Positions 8,711 to 18,056 of a stretch of DNA of 57,750 bases are shown one piece after another. How positions within the stretch are numbered: position 1 is the first letter of the stretch; every line of letters begins with the position of its first letter. The stretch is taken from assembly GCA_005804885.1 (NCBI GenBank), contig SYOX01000038.1:1-57750 (forward strand), in the 5' to 3' direction. The position numbers were made by a program, and so were the translations under genes. The stretch is from Pseudomonadota bacterium (GTDB lineage: Bacteria > Myxococcota_A > Bradymonadia > Bradymonadales > GCA-2716585). The notes beneath the pieces were generated by a model. That model saw only the letters and a list, made by a program, of their open reading frames with translations. It was not told where the DNA came from and searched no databases.

Positions 8711-10273
8711 ATGACCGTCGACCTCAACCCGCCCCCGACCCTCCCGCCCGGCGCTCCGGCATACGTGCGCGCGTGGGCTGCGGTCCACGAGGCCTTCCAT
8801 CGACCAGAGTCGGCCATCTACAGGACGGTGCAGGGCGTCGTCTGGGCGATGATCGCGCTGTCGATTGTGCTCTTCAGCGCAGAGTTCCTGCTGGCCGAGG
8901 GCGCCCCGATTCGAGCGGCGATCAACACGATCGACAACGCGGTGATGGTGTTCTTCGTCGTCGAGATCGGGCTGCGGGTGCTGACCTACCGGCCACCAGC
9001 GCTGGACTTCTACCGCCGCTCGCGGCTTGGGATGTTCCGCACCCACATCGCCTGGCGCCTGCTCTACTGCATCGAGCCGCTGAACTTCATCGACATCATG
9101 ACGATCCTGGCGCTGGTGCCGGCGCTGCGGGGGCTGCGGGCGCTGCGGCTGCTGCGGCTGCTGCGCAGCTCGAAGTTCCTGCGCTACAGCAACCCCGTGC
9201 TGGGGATCGCGCGGGCCTTTGACGACAACAAGCTGCTGTACACCTTCGCCTTTTCGATGCTGGGTGCGGCGACGTTGATCGGGGGCCTGAGCATCTACCT
9301 GCTGGAGAAGGGCGCCAACCCCAACATCGAGACGCTCGGAGACGGGTTCTGGTGGGCGTTGGTGACGTTGACGACGGTGGGCTTCGGGGACATCAGCCCC
9401 GTGACGGGGCTGGGCCGGCTGGCGGGCAGCGTCCTGATGGTCGCCGGGTTGTTCACCCTGGCCTTGTTTGCCGGGATCGTGAGCCATACTCTGCTCAACA
9501 CCATCCTCAGCGTCCGGGAGGAGCAATTTCGAATGAGCACACGCCTGAACCACGTCGTCGTCTGCGGCTACGATCCGGGAGCCCAGATGCTGCTCGGCGA
9601 GCTGCTCAAGGAGCTCGACGGCGACGGTCGAGACATGGTCATCTTTGCCACCGGGGAGCGGCCAGCCGAGATCCCCGCGGAGTTCACCTGGATCAAGGGC
9701 GACCCCACGAAGGAGAGCGAGCTGGACAAGGCGCGCATGGCCTACGCCTCGGCGGCCATCCTCGTCGGCTCGCGGCAGCTGCTCCCCCAGCAGGCCGACG
9801 CCAACACCCTCATGATGGCCTTCACCATCCGATCCTACCTGGCTCGCCACCCCGCCGTGGATAAGCGCGCGCGCCCGCTCTACATCGCCGCCGAGATCCT
9901 CGACGCGGAGAACGTCGCCCACGCCAGCACCGCCGGCGCCGACGAGGTCATCGAGACGACCCGCCTGGGCTTCTCGATGCTGGCCCACGCGATCGCGATG
10001 CCCGGCACCGCCGCGATCATGAGCCGGGTGGCGGCCTCTGGCGCCCACAGCCTCTTCATCGGGGCCATGCCCGAGGGCGTCGAGCAGCCGCAGACCTTCG
10101 GATCCCTCGGGCGGTTGCTCAAGAACCGCTACGGCATCTTGCTGATCGGAGTGCGCGACCCGGACACCGGCGAGGAGCGCATCAACCCGCCCGACGCCGC
10201 GATAGTCCCCGAGCGCGACCAGCTGCTCTACCTCGCCGAAGACCCGATGCTCCCTGTCGTCCAGATGAGGTGA
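8711..10273 (+). CDS. Voltage-sensor-type potassium channel with C-terminal RCK/TrkA-N domain
   Basis: About 520 residues. Six hydrophobic segments form a Kv-like channel. The fourth, near residues 135-155, carries an arginine every third or fourth position ([13 protein letters not shown]), as in an S4 voltage sensor. The selectivity filter TVGFGD lies near 222. After the pore, a Rossmann-like RCK domain starts at [14 protein letters not shown] and extends over roughly 200 residues, expected to bind nucleotide or ions and gate the pore. ATG 8711 is preferred over an upstream TTG at 8675. A TTGACA hexamer at 8634-8639 could be part of its promoter, though no good -10 follows. Confidence 0.9.
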   Translation: MTVDLNPPPTLPPGAPAYVRAWAAVHEAFHRPESAIYRTVQGVVWAMIALSIVLFSAEFLLAEGAPIRAAINTIDNAVMVFFVVEIGLRVLTYRPPALDFYRRSRLGMFRTHIAWRLLYCIEPLNFIDIMTILALVPALRGLRALRLLRLLRSSKFLRYSNPVLGIARAFDDNKLLYTFAFSMLGAATLIGGLSIYLLEKGANPNIETLGDGFWWALVTLTTVGFGDISPVTGLGRLAGSVLMVAGLFTLALFAGIVSHTLLNTILSVREEQFRMSTRLNHVVVCGYDPGAQMLLGELLKELDGDGRDMVIFATGERPAEIPAEFTWIKGDPTKESELDKARMAYASAAILVGSRQLLPQQADANTLMMAFTIRSYLARHPAVDKRARPLYIAAEILDAENVAHASTAGADEVIETTRLGFSMLAHAIAMPGTAAIMSRVAASGAHSLFIGAMPEGVEQPQTFGSLGRLLKNRYGILLIGVRDPDTGEERINPPDAAIVPERDQLLYLAEDPMLPVVQMR

Positions 10274-10418
10274 TGGGCCGCCGTGAAGGACCGCCGCCGC
10301 ATGGGTGCGGGTGGTCGGCGTGATCCTCGTGGCTGTCCAGTGTCATCGCATCTTGTCGGCTCTGGACGGTCCAGCGACGCCAGTACCCAGGCAGATGTCT
10401 GATCCAATCGCCAAGGTG

Positions 10419-10431
10419 TGACATGCTGTCA
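10419..10431. promoter_or_regulatory. Palindrome TGACA-N3-TGTCA, candidate activator site
   Basis: TGACATGCTGTCA is a 5-bp-arm palindrome about 160 bp upstream of a sigma-54 promoter, the usual distance for an enhancer-binding protein. The same pattern with the same preceding G occurs at 31534-31548, upstream of another exported-protein gene. The function is inferred. Confidence 0.45.
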
Positions 10432-10451
10432 TACCCTCTGGGGAGAGGGTA
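10432..10451. terminator. Perfect 8-bp stem hairpin, no T tract
   Basis: TACCCTCT and AGAGGGTA flank a GGGG loop. It lies about 160 bp after the potassium channel gene and directly abuts the TGACA palindrome. It could terminate the channel transcript or belong to the regulatory region. Without a run of T the terminator reading is weak. Confidence 0.35.
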
Positions 10452-10590
10452 GAGCGGGGATCGGCGGGGGTGGGCGGAGTAAAACAAGGGGCTTGATCTT
10501 GACGTGGCCGAAGGGCTGGTTAGAGATCGAGGTATGGACAGGTGTGCTCGTGTGGGTGTGTGGGCTTCGATACCTCAGGTCCACATTCTC

Positions 10591-10606
10591 TGGCACGAGC
10601 TTTGCT
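10591..10606 (+). promoter_or_regulatory. Sigma-54 (RpoN) promoter
   Basis: TGGCACG, four bases, then TTGCT matches the -24/-12 consensus TGGCACG-N4-TTGCW at every position. Transcription would start near 10618, giving a leader of about 50 nt before the ATG at 10671. That leader contains a perfect hairpin (GGGTCC-ATT-GGACCC, 10633-10647). Control by an NtrC-type activator is therefore expected. Confidence 0.8.
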
Positions 10607-10670
10607 TGACCAGGAAGTTGAGGGGTTTCCAGGGGTCCATTGGACCCGTTGAGCAAGAGAGGCGACGGAG

Positions 10671-11225
10671 ATGTTGAAGCGAATCCTGGTGGGTTGTTCG
10701 GTGTTGGCGGCGATGGCCATCGTGACGCCGGTGTCGGCGGAGATGAACCCGGATCCTTCGGAGTCGATGACGCTCGATCAGCTCGACTTGATCACGGGCT
10801 ACCTGGTGTCGGATCAGTACATTGCCAGCCGGTTGAAGCTGCGTCAGCTCGATCAGGATCCTGTGCCGGAGCTGATCACGATCGCGATGGACGGCAAGAA
10901 GAAGTCCTACGTGCGAGAGCGCGCGCTCCAGAGCATGTCGCTGTTTCAGGACAAGCGCATCAAGGACGCCTTCTTGAAGCTCCTGCAGGAGAAGCCCGAT
11001 CGCTACTTCGCCTTGACGGTGATGTCCTACCTGGAGGCCTTCGGTGAGGACGGCGTCAAGGACGTCGAGGGCTTCCTGGCCGACGCGAACCCGGACGTCC
11101 GGCTCGCGGTGGTCAAGGGCCTCGGGCTCTTCGGCGGCGGGCGAGGCTTTGAGCTGCTCCAGTCCCTCGACAAGACCGAGCAGAACCCGCAGGTGCTCAG
11201 CGAGCTCCGGTCCTACGTCCAGTAA
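10671..11225 (+). CDS. Small exported HEAT-repeat-like protein
   Basis: 184 residues. A signal peptide (MLKRILVGCSVLAAMA then VTPVSA-E) predicts cleavage after residue 23 and export to the periplasm. The mature part is all-helical with repeats of the kind DPVPELITIAMDGKKKSYV, RERALQSMSLF and NPDVRLAVVKGLGLF, typical of HEAT/ARM helical pairs that bind proteins. No enzyme motif is visible. It is monocistronic: a sigma-54 promoter lies upstream and a GC hairpin directly downstream. The start has AGAGAGG eight bases upstream. The partner and role are unknown. Confidence 0.75.
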   Translation: MLKRILVGCSVLAAMAIVTPVSAEMNPDPSESMTLDQLDLITGYLVSDQYIASRLKLRQLDQDPVPELITIAMDGKKKSYVRERALQSMSLFQDKRIKDAFLKLLQEKPDRYFALTVMSYLEAFGEDGVKDVEGFLADANPDVRLAVVKGLGLFGGGRGFELLQSLDKTEQNPQVLSELRSYVQ

Positions 11226-11228
11226 TCG

Positions 11229-11243
11229 GGGGCGTGGCGCCCC
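11229..11243 (+). terminator. GC hairpin after the HEAT-like gene
   Basis: GGGGCG-TGG-CGCCCC forms a 6-bp stem 3 bases after the stop codon, followed by TTCATT. It is a plausible intrinsic terminator with a weak T stretch. Further on, the gap to 11451 holds a direct repeat GGAGCGATCCGGGGT (11261 and 11302 areas) and nothing else recognisable. Confidence 0.5.
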
Positions 11244-11451
11244 TTCATTCGAGAGACCCTGGAGCGATCCGGGGTTTTTCATTTCTTGCCTGGGTCGGCC
11301 CGGGAGCGATCCGGGGTGTCGCAGGGCGAGCGGGCAGGCTTTTCTTGACATCGGGGGGGGTGGCGAGGGCATACCCCTGGGGGTCTGTGCCGTTGAGAGG
11401 GTGGCCTCGGCGACCGCCGAGGGGAGAGCCCTCTGATGCCCCGATGGGATC

Positions 11452-12732
11452 TTGCGCCACTTCCTTGAACACAACCAGGGTCCGCTCGGGCGAGCGCTTC
11501 GGCGTCTCAGGGCCGTGATCGGCTGGGTGCCCTTGACCGCGCGCAGCGCCCTGGCCTTGCTCCTGCTGGTCTGGATACGGCAGTCCTATGGGATCGAGCG
11601 CAGCGATCTGATCCTGCTGGTGCTGGGCACGGGGGGGATCGTGCTTGTGACGGTCTCGACGCTGGCGGTCGTGGTCGCGGCGGCGCTGATGCGGCTCAAG
11701 AAGCCGCCGGCGCCGCAGGAGCCGTGGGTCTTCCTGACCGGGGTGCCCTTTCGGACGGGCTTCGACGTGGGGTGGGAGGGCTGGCTGCCGCTGGTGCGCC
11801 TGGAGCTGTCGTGGGTCAGGCCGCATGACGTGGTGGCGGAGCTGGTCCCGGAGCGAGGGCGGCTGGTGGAGGTCGTCAGGGCGCAGCGGCGGGCGGTGGC
11901 CGAGGAGATCGTGCGCCGCTGGACGATCTCGGACACCTTCGGGCTGGCGCGGATCACCTTCGACAGGACCGCGACGCAGGCCCTCAAGATCATGCCCTGC
12001 GCCAGCCGCCTGAGGCCGCAGGAGCTCCTGCACCAGATGTCGTCGGGGGATCTCGTCTCCCACCCGGGCGGCGAGCCCGAGGGGGACTTGATCGAGACGC
12101 GCCCCTACGCCCACGGCGATCCGCTCAACCGGGTGCTTTGGAAGGCCTTCGCGCGCACGCGGCGGCTGCTGGTGCGGCTGCCGGAGCGCGCCATCGCGCC
12201 AAGGCAGAAGACGCTGGCCTACCTGGTGTCGTCGCCGGGCGATGAGCCCGCGGCGGGGACGGCCAGGGCGGCGCTGGAGCAGGGCGTCTTCGGGGTGGAC
12301 TTCCTCTTCTGCGCGGACGGGGAGCAGGCGCCGACGCGGGAGGTGCCCGAGGCCATCGAGCAGATCGTGCGCTCGGCGGGCTCGGCGGCGCGGGGTGGCG
12401 GCCTCGGCGGGTTCATCGCGCAAGGCCAGGCCCAGGGGTCGCGGTCCTGCGTGGTGTTCGCGCCGGCCAGGCCGGGGCCGTGGATCGAGGCGGTCGAGGC
12501 GCAGATCCGCGCGCACCGGGGTCAGGTCAGCGTGGTGTTGACGGTCGACGGCTTCGGCGGCCAGCGATCGCCCTTGTGGCGGCGGCTGCTGGTGGTCGAG
12601 GATCGGAGCCACGGGGAGGTCATCAAGGAGCTCAGGGCGGTCTGGGATCGGCTCGTCAAGGCGGGCGCGCCGGTCACCGTCATCGATCGAAGCTCGGGCG
12701 GGGCGATCCACCCGAGCGCGATGAGGGGTTGA
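11452..12732 (+). CDS. DUF58 domain protein (MoxR-operon partner)
   Basis: 426 residues. Two N-terminal membrane helices (about 28-45 and 52-75) are followed by a soluble domain. It contains the DUF58 signature region TRPYAHGDPLNRVLWKAFAR near 220, where the usual motif is R-x-Y-x-x-G-D-x-x-R-x-I-x-W. The family is a vWA-like partner of MoxR ATPases, thought to serve in assembly or chaperoning of envelope or secreted complexes. The start at 11452 is a TTG; no in-frame ATG lies close by. It begins a rightward cluster with transglutaminase, MoxR and TPR genes. Confidence 0.8.
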   Translation: MRHFLEHNQGPLGRALRRLRAVIGWVPLTARSALALLLLVWIRQSYGIERSDLILLVLGTGGIVLVTVSTLAVVVAAALMRLKKPPAPQEPWVFLTGVPFRTGFDVGWEGWLPLVRLELSWVRPHDVVAELVPERGRLVEVVRAQRRAVAEEIVRRWTISDTFGLARITFDRTATQALKIMPCASRLRPQELLHQMSSGDLVSHPGGEPEGDLIETRPYAHGDPLNRVLWKAFARTRRLLVRLPERAIAPRQKTLAYLVSSPGDEPAAGTARAALEQGVFGVDFLFCADGEQAPTREVPEAIEQIVRSAGSAARGGGLGGFIAQGQAQGSRSCVVFAPARPGPWIEAVEAQIRAHRGQVSVVLTVDGFGGQRSPLWRRLLVVEDRSHGEVIKELRAVWDRLVKAGAPVTVIDRSSGGAIHPSAMRG

Positions 12733-12839
12733 GGGGTGCCGCCGGGTCTTGAAATCAACCGGGGCTGCGGCGCGTTCTGCCCAGGCCGCGATCGTCGCGT
12801 CGCCCCGCCTTGCCACAGTCACCTCTGCCACGGCGTCGA

Positions 12840-15005
12840 ATGACCCAGAGCCCCGAGACCAGCCCCGATCCAGTCTTTTTGACGGCGCTCAGGGCGTTCA
12901 TCTACGCCGTGGCGGCCTTCGTGCTGCTCTACGGGCTGTCGCTGGGGTCGGGGCTGATCGGCGGGGTGCTCGGCGCGGCGCTGTCGGTGGTCGCGGCGCG
13001 GTGGATGGAGGGGCGGCGGGTCAGGGCGGCGGCGGTGGGGCTGGCGGCGGTGGGCGCTGTTGCGATGGGAGCGGCGGCCGACGGCGTGTTGACGGGCTCG
13101 GCGGCGCTCTCGGGGGCGATCGGGATCGAAGACACGCTGGCGCTGGTCGATCTGGTGGTCTTCGGGCTGACGCTCTTCGGGGCGGGCCTGGGGCTCAGGA
13201 GCCTGGCGACGCGGGTGCCCGCGCTGGCGGTGCTGGAGGTGGGGGTGATCACCGCCGGGGTGGTCCGGCTGGTGGCCGGCCACCGCGATCACGCCATCAG
13301 CGAGCCGCGCTTCTTGTCGGACTGGGTCTGGAGCCAGGGCGGTGATCCGATCGTGGCGCTGCTGGCGCTCGGCGCGCTGGTGATGGCCACCGTGCCGCTC
13401 CTGCTGATGGTGCGCCAGCGGTGGACGAAGGCGGCGCTGAGCATCTCGGTGTTGATCTTCCTGGGCCTGTTCGCCTTCGCGCTGCTGCGGGTCAGCCCGC
13501 CGGAGTCGATGCCGCCCAGCGGCGGCCTGGGCCTGACCGGCGACCCGGACAAGCAGGACGAGCCGATGGAGGGCGAGGGCGGCGGGGCGGGCCACGGCGG
13601 GGGCAAGGGCGATCCGAACGAGATGCCCTTTCGGGACGACTACCCCAAGGGCGAGCCGAAGCCCGTGGCGGTGGTGCTGCTGCACGACGATTACACCTCT
13701 CCGACGGGCTACCTCTACTTTCGCCAGACGGCTTTTTCGCAGTACAACGGCACGCGGCTGGTGCGGGCGCTGGTCAAGGGGGCCGACCCGGACCTGCTCG
13801 ATCGCTTCGCCGCGCGCCGCGCCGAGGTCGACGAGGTGGGGATGCTCAACCGGCGCTTCGAGCGCCTGGAGACGACCGTGGCGCTGATCACGGACCACAG
13901 ATCGCCCTTCGGGCTCAACAACCCCGTGGCCTTCGAGTCGATCCCGAACCCGAACCCGGGGCACTTCAGGCGGGCCTACAAGGTCGAGTCGCTGGCGCCG
14001 AGGATGGACTACCGGGAGATGCTCGATTACACCGCCGGCGACCCGGAGTGGCCCGAGGCGCTGCGGGCGCTCTACACCCAGGCCCCCGAGGACCCGCGCT
14101 ACGAGGAGCTGGCCAAGGAGCTCGTGGCGGAGCTGTCCCCGGAGTACGAGGGGTCGCCGGTGGCCCAGGCGCTGGCGATCCGGCGCTGGCTGGAGAAGAA
14201 CACGGTCTACACGCGGCGCAGCAACCACGCCGGGGCTGCGGACCCGACGGCCTCCTTCCTCTTCGGGTCGCGGCGGGGTTATTGCGTGCACCTGGCGCAC
14301 TCGATGGCTTACCTGCTGCGGGCGCGGGGGCTGCCGGCGCGGGTGGCGGCGGGCTACCTGGTCGACGAGGCCAGGCGCCAGAGCGGCTCGGCGGTGTTGA
14401 TCCAGAACCAGGACGCCCACGCCTGGGCCGAGGTCTACCTCGAAGGGGCAGGCTGGGTGGTGATGGACGTGTCGCCGGAGCAGGCCGAGGAGGGGGAGGG
14501 GACGCCGATCAACCCGGATCTTCAGCGGGTGCTCGGGGAGCTGGCGCGCGGCGACGAGACGGCCGGCAAGCAGGTCGACCACGAGGGCAGGGCCTCGCTG
14601 TGGCGCTGGGCGCTGGGCGTCATGGCGCCGCTGCTGGGCCTGCTGCTGGGCCTGCTCTACGGCGTCAAGGCGTGGCGGCGGCTGATCGGGCGGTTGTCGC
14701 CGCAAGGCCAGCTCTACCGCGTGCTCTACCGCCGGGCGCTCGATCAGCTCTCCGAGGTGGGGCTGTCGCGCGAGTACGGCGAGACGCGCGAGGCCTTCGC
14801 GGCCCGCGTGGCCCAGGTCGCGCCCGCGCTGGAGCCGATGACGCGCGCCCACCTGCGGCGCGCGCTCGGCGGCGAGGATCGCCTCAGCGGCGCCCAGTGG
14901 CGCGCGCTGTCTCAAGATATCGACGCCCAGATCGTCGGGAGCGCTCCGCGTTGGCGCAGGCTCCTGGGGCTCGTCAACCCCGTGTCCTGGATGCGCGTGA
15001 GATGA
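12840..15005 (+). CDS. Membrane transglutaminase-like protease (TgpA type)
   Basis: 721 residues from ATG 12840 (MTQSPETS); a TTG at 12810 would add ten residues. The N-terminus has several membrane helices (about 15-215), followed by a Gly-rich linker and a large exterior domain. The transglutaminase core shows RRGYCVHLAHSMAYLLR (Cys near 482), DAHAWAEV (His near 527) and VVMDVSP (Asp near 542), the Cys-His-Asp triad. Another membrane helix (about 585-610) precedes a cytoplasmic DUF4129-like tail. In this conserved neighbourhood such proteins act with MoxR and DUF58 proteins. The stop overlaps the MoxR start as ATGA. Confidence 0.88.
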   Translation: MTQSPETSPDPVFLTALRAFIYAVAAFVLLYGLSLGSGLIGGVLGAALSVVAARWMEGRRVRAAAVGLAAVGAVAMGAAADGVLTGSAALSGAIGIEDTLALVDLVVFGLTLFGAGLGLRSLATRVPALAVLEVGVITAGVVRLVAGHRDHAISEPRFLSDWVWSQGGDPIVALLALGALVMATVPLLLMVRQRWTKAALSISVLIFLGLFAFALLRVSPPESMPPSGGLGLTGDPDKQDEPMEGEGGGAGHGGGKGDPNEMPFRDDYPKGEPKPVAVVLLHDDYTSPTGYLYFRQTAFSQYNGTRLVRALVKGADPDLLDRFAARRAEVDEVGMLNRRFERLETTVALITDHRSPFGLNNPVAFESIPNPNPGHFRRAYKVESLAPRMDYREMLDYTAGDPEWPEALRALYTQAPEDPRYEELAKELVAELSPEYEGSPVAQALAIRRWLEKNTVYTRRSNHAGAADPTASFLFGSRRGYCVHLAHSMAYLLRARGLPARVAAGYLVDEARRQSGSAVLIQNQDAHAWAEVYLEGAGWVVMDVSPEQAEEGEGTPINPDLQRVLGELARGDETAGKQVDHEGRASLWRWALGVMAPLLGLLLGLLYGVKAWRRLIGRLSPQGQLYRVLYRRALDQLSEVGLSREYGETREAFAARVAQVAPALEPMTRAHLRRALGGEDRLSGAQWRALSQDIDAQIVGSAPRWRRLLGLVNPVSWMRVR

Positions 15006-16036
15006 TTGAAGAAAAACCCCTCTCTGAAGACGCGGCCGCGCTGGTGGCCGACTCCAGCGTCCGCACGCTGGCGGACGTGGCCGAGATGGTCGAGCTGCTT
15101 CGGGCGCGCTGCCGAGCGGCGGTCCAGGGCCGCGACGACACCATCGATCTGGTGCTCGTGGCGCTGCTGGCCGACGGCCATGTGCTGCTGGAGGACTACC
15201 CGGGCAGCGGCAAGACGACCCTGGCCAAGTCGCTCGGGCAGAGCATCATCGAGGAGCTGCCCGACGAGGAGCTGTCGACCTTCCGGCGGGTGCAGTTCAC
15301 CCCGGATCTGCTGCCGGGCGACATCACCGGGGTGATGATCTTCGACACCGACACCAACGGCTTCTACTTCCGGCGCGGGCCGATCTTCACCCACGTGCTG
15401 CTGGCCGACGAGATCAACCGCACCAGCCCCAAGGTGCAGGCCGCCTTGCTGGAGGCGATGGGCGAGAAGCAGGTCACGGTCGACAACGAGACCCACCGGC
15501 TCGACGACCTCTTCTTCGTCATCGCCACGCAGAACCCGCTGGATCTGGTCGGCACCTACCCGCTGCCGCTGGCCCAGCTGGACCGCTTCCTCTTCAAGAT
15601 CCGCATGACCCACCTGGCCCGGGCGGACGAGCTGGAGGTGCTGGGGCGTTGGCGGCGGGGCGGCGGGCCGCCCGATCTGCCGCGCGTCAGCCGACAGGAC
15701 ATCGTCGCGGCCCGGATCCTGCTCAACCACGCCGTGTCCGTCTCGCCGAGCATCCACGAGGCGCTCGTGGACCTGGCCGGCGCGATCCGCGCCGATCGGC
15801 GCGTGCTCCAGGGGGTCTCGACCCGCTCGCTGGTGCTGGCCATCCCGGCGATGCAGGCCCGCGCGGCGATGCGCGGGCGCGACTTCGCCTCGTCCGAGGA
15901 TCTGGAGGCGCTGCTGGTCCCCCTGATGGCGCACCGGATCGAGGTCGTGCCCGGCGTCGAGGACCCCGGCCAGGTGATCCGCGAGTGCGCGAGCAAGGCG
16001 ATGGAGGCGTTGGCGCGCTCGACGCTGCGCCGATGA
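15002..16036 (+). CDS. MoxR-family AAA+ ATPase
   Basis: 344 residues. Walker A GSGKTTLAKS near 70, Walker B LLADEINRTSPK near 137, sensor 1 IATQNPLDLVGTYPLP and arginine-bearing LDRFLFKI are typical of MoxR chaperone-like ATPases. ATG 15002 overlaps the transglutaminase stop by four bases, and the next gene also begins within a few bases of its stop, so all are probably translated together. The gene order DUF58, transglutaminase, MoxR is reversed from the common MoxR-first order. Confidence 0.93.
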   Translation: MIEEKPLSEDAAALVADSSVRTLADVAEMVELLRARCRAAVQGRDDTIDLVLVALLADGHVLLEDYPGSGKTTLAKSLGQSIIEELPDEELSTFRRVQFTPDLLPGDITGVMIFDTDTNGFYFRRGPIFTHVLLADEINRTSPKVQAALLEAMGEKQVTVDNETHRLDDLFFVIATQNPLDLVGTYPLPLAQLDRFLFKIRMTHLARADELEVLGRWRRGGGPPDLPRVSRQDIVAARILLNHAVSVSPSIHEALVDLAGAIRADRRVLQGVSTRSLVLAIPAMQARAAMRGRDFASSEDLEALLVPLMAHRIEVVPGVEDPGQVIRECASKAMEALARSTLRR

Positions 16037-16053
16037 CCCTGGAGGGAGGCCGG

Positions 16054-18003
16054 ATGATGATGAGGCTCGCCGCGTGGACGCTGCTGGCGCTGGCGCTGGC
16101 GTCGATCGGGCCGAGGGCGGCCCAGGCGCAGCTCTTCTCGTCGGGGCCAGAGCTGGGCACGGCGCAGGAGATGGCGGCCGTCGAGGCGCTCGACGCGCGC
16201 AAGACCGTGCGCGCCCGAGAGCTGGCCCAGGAGATCCTCGACGACTCCCCCGACTCGATCCCCGGCCTGACCGTCATGGCCTCGGCGCTGCACGTCGGCG
16301 ACGGCAACCTGCCGCGGGCGATCTTCTCGATCCGGCGCGCCCGCGGGCTGCTGGAGCGCCGCGCGGGCCTGTCGCCCGCAGACGAGGTCGACCTCTACTG
16401 GTATCGCCGGATCCTGATGGCGGAGGCCAACATCGCGGCCGACATCGACGACCGCGACGGCCAGCTCGCGGCGCTGGCGCGGCTCGACGAGGTCTTCGAG
16501 CCCAACCCGGGCGAGCACATCTGGGCGCTGATCAAGCTGGAGCGCTGGGCGGAGGCCCGGGCCAAGATTCAAGAGGCGATGGCCGACGAGTCCCAGAGCG
16601 ATCAGGTCTTCCGGGGCCTCAACGGCCTGTGCGCGCTGGAGTTCGAGCTGCGCAACCGCGAGGCCAGCTACGAGGCCTGCAAGCTGCTCTCGGAGCGCTT
16701 CGGGGCCAACGAGGTGGCGTGGTCCAACACGGCCGAGTCGGCCATGACCTCGCTGCGCCACGCCGAGGCCGAGCGCTACTACCTCAAGGCCACCGAGCTG
16801 CGCAACAACAGCTACGGCAGCCCCTGGCGCTCGCTGGCCATGATCTACCTGCTCGAAGGGCGCGTCAGCGAGACGCTGGCCGCCCTGAAGATGGCCCAGA
16901 AGCAGCGCCAGCAGCGCCCCTCCTTCACCCACCAGCAGGATCAGGCCAGCATGGACACGGCCACGACCTCGCTGATGCTGGCGCTCGGGCGCGGGCAGGA
17001 CGCCGAGCGCATGGGCCGCAGGGTCTACGAGCGCCCGGATCGGGCCGGCGGCACCAGCGCCAGCCAGCTCCAGGGCGAGCTCAGCGGCGCCCTGCTCTTC
17101 TGGAACACCCTCCTGATGCGGCTGGCCCAACGCCGCGAGGAGATCGCCGCGCTGCCCTGGTACAAGCGCTGGTGGCCCGACGCCGAGCTTCGGCGCCTTG
17201 AGCTGGAGTCCTGGGCGATGGAGCGCCGCGCGATCACGCTGATGGCCAACGAGGCGCACCTCGTCGAGCTGCTGCGACCCCACCTGCTCGGGATCGTCAA
17301 CGTCGAGATCTGGCTCATCGGCGGCGTCGCCCGCGCGCTCGGCCCCGGCGTCGCCGCCGAGGCCGTCCGGCTGGCCCGCGCCGCCGAGGACAGCGACGCG
17401 GCCGAGGGCTACTTCAAGGCCTTCGACGCCGAGATCGCGCTGATCGACGGCGACGAGGAGGCCACGCTGGCCGCCGCCGCCGCCGCGCTCGACGCCCTGC
17501 CCGTCGCCGAGGTCCTCACCCGCGCCCGCGTGGCCGCGCTGGCCGGTCAGGCCGCCGACGAGCGCGGCGACGTCGAGCTGCGCGACCAGATGTGGGAACA
17601 AGCCCTGGCCGACTTCCCCGCCGTCTTCCGCCTCCTTGACCTGAGCATCCCCGTCACCGTCGTCCACCAGGGTGGCCTGACCGAGGACCTCGCCGACGCC
17701 CTGCTGCGCTCGCCGCGCTTCTCCTCCGAGCCCAGCGGCCTCAAGATAGAGATCACCCAGAAGGACGGCGCCTTGATCATGTGCCTCTACCGCCGCCACG
17801 ACGCCCTGCACGGCTGCGCCGAGGCGCCCATCGAGGACGACGAGGACGCCGCCATCGCCGAGGCCTCCGCCCGCTTCCACGACCTGATCATGTCCCCGAA
17901 GCTGGACTTGAGCCAGGCCGACGTGCGATCCCTCGACGGCTCCCTGGCCACCGGCCGAGCCCGCGAGCAGATCGACGACGTCCTCGGCGAGATCGCCCAG
18001 TGA
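16054..18003 (+). CDS. Exported TPR-like repeat protein
   Basis: About 649 residues. I chose ATG 16054 because a GGAGG lies eight bases upstream and the product then begins with a clean signal peptide (MMMRLAAWTLLALALA ... RAAQA). An in-frame ATG at 16033 overlaps the MoxR stop and is the alternative. The mature protein is helical with TPR-like blocks, e.g. AVEALDARKTVRARELAQEI, WALIKLERWAEARAKIQEAM and AEAERYYLKATELRNN, and lacks catalytic motifs. It closes the MoxR operon and is probably a periplasmic scaffold for that system (inference). Confidence 0.75.
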   Translation: MMMRLAAWTLLALALASIGPRAAQAQLFSSGPELGTAQEMAAVEALDARKTVRARELAQEILDDSPDSIPGLTVMASALHVGDGNLPRAIFSIRRARGLLERRAGLSPADEVDLYWYRRILMAEANIAADIDDRDGQLAALARLDEVFEPNPGEHIWALIKLERWAEARAKIQEAMADESQSDQVFRGLNGLCALEFELRNREASYEACKLLSERFGANEVAWSNTAESAMTSLRHAEAERYYLKATELRNNSYGSPWRSLAMIYLLEGRVSETLAALKMAQKQRQQRPSFTHQQDQASMDTATTSLMLALGRGQDAERMGRRVYERPDRAGGTSASQLQGELSGALLFWNTLLMRLAQRREEIAALPWYKRWWPDAELRRLELESWAMERRAITLMANEAHLVELLRPHLLGIVNVEIWLIGGVARALGPGVAAEAVRLARAAEDSDAAEGYFKAFDAEIALIDGDEEATLAAAAAALDALPVAEVLTRARVAALAGQAADERGDVELRDQMWEQALADFPAVFRLLDLSIPVTVVHQGGLTEDLADALLRSPRFSSEPSGLKIEITQKDGALIMCLYRRHDALHGCAEAPIEDDEDAAIAEASARFHDLIMSPKLDLSQADVRSLDGSLATGRAREQIDDVLGEIAQ

Positions 18004-18056
18004 AGGGGCGTCGGACTCGCGCATCTTGTTGATCCGTCAATAGAAAGGAGGCCGCC

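Noticed and set aside
8111..10048. A 645-residue leftward open frame across the kinase and channel genes
   Set aside because: It spans two well-supported genes on the other strand and lacks any domain.
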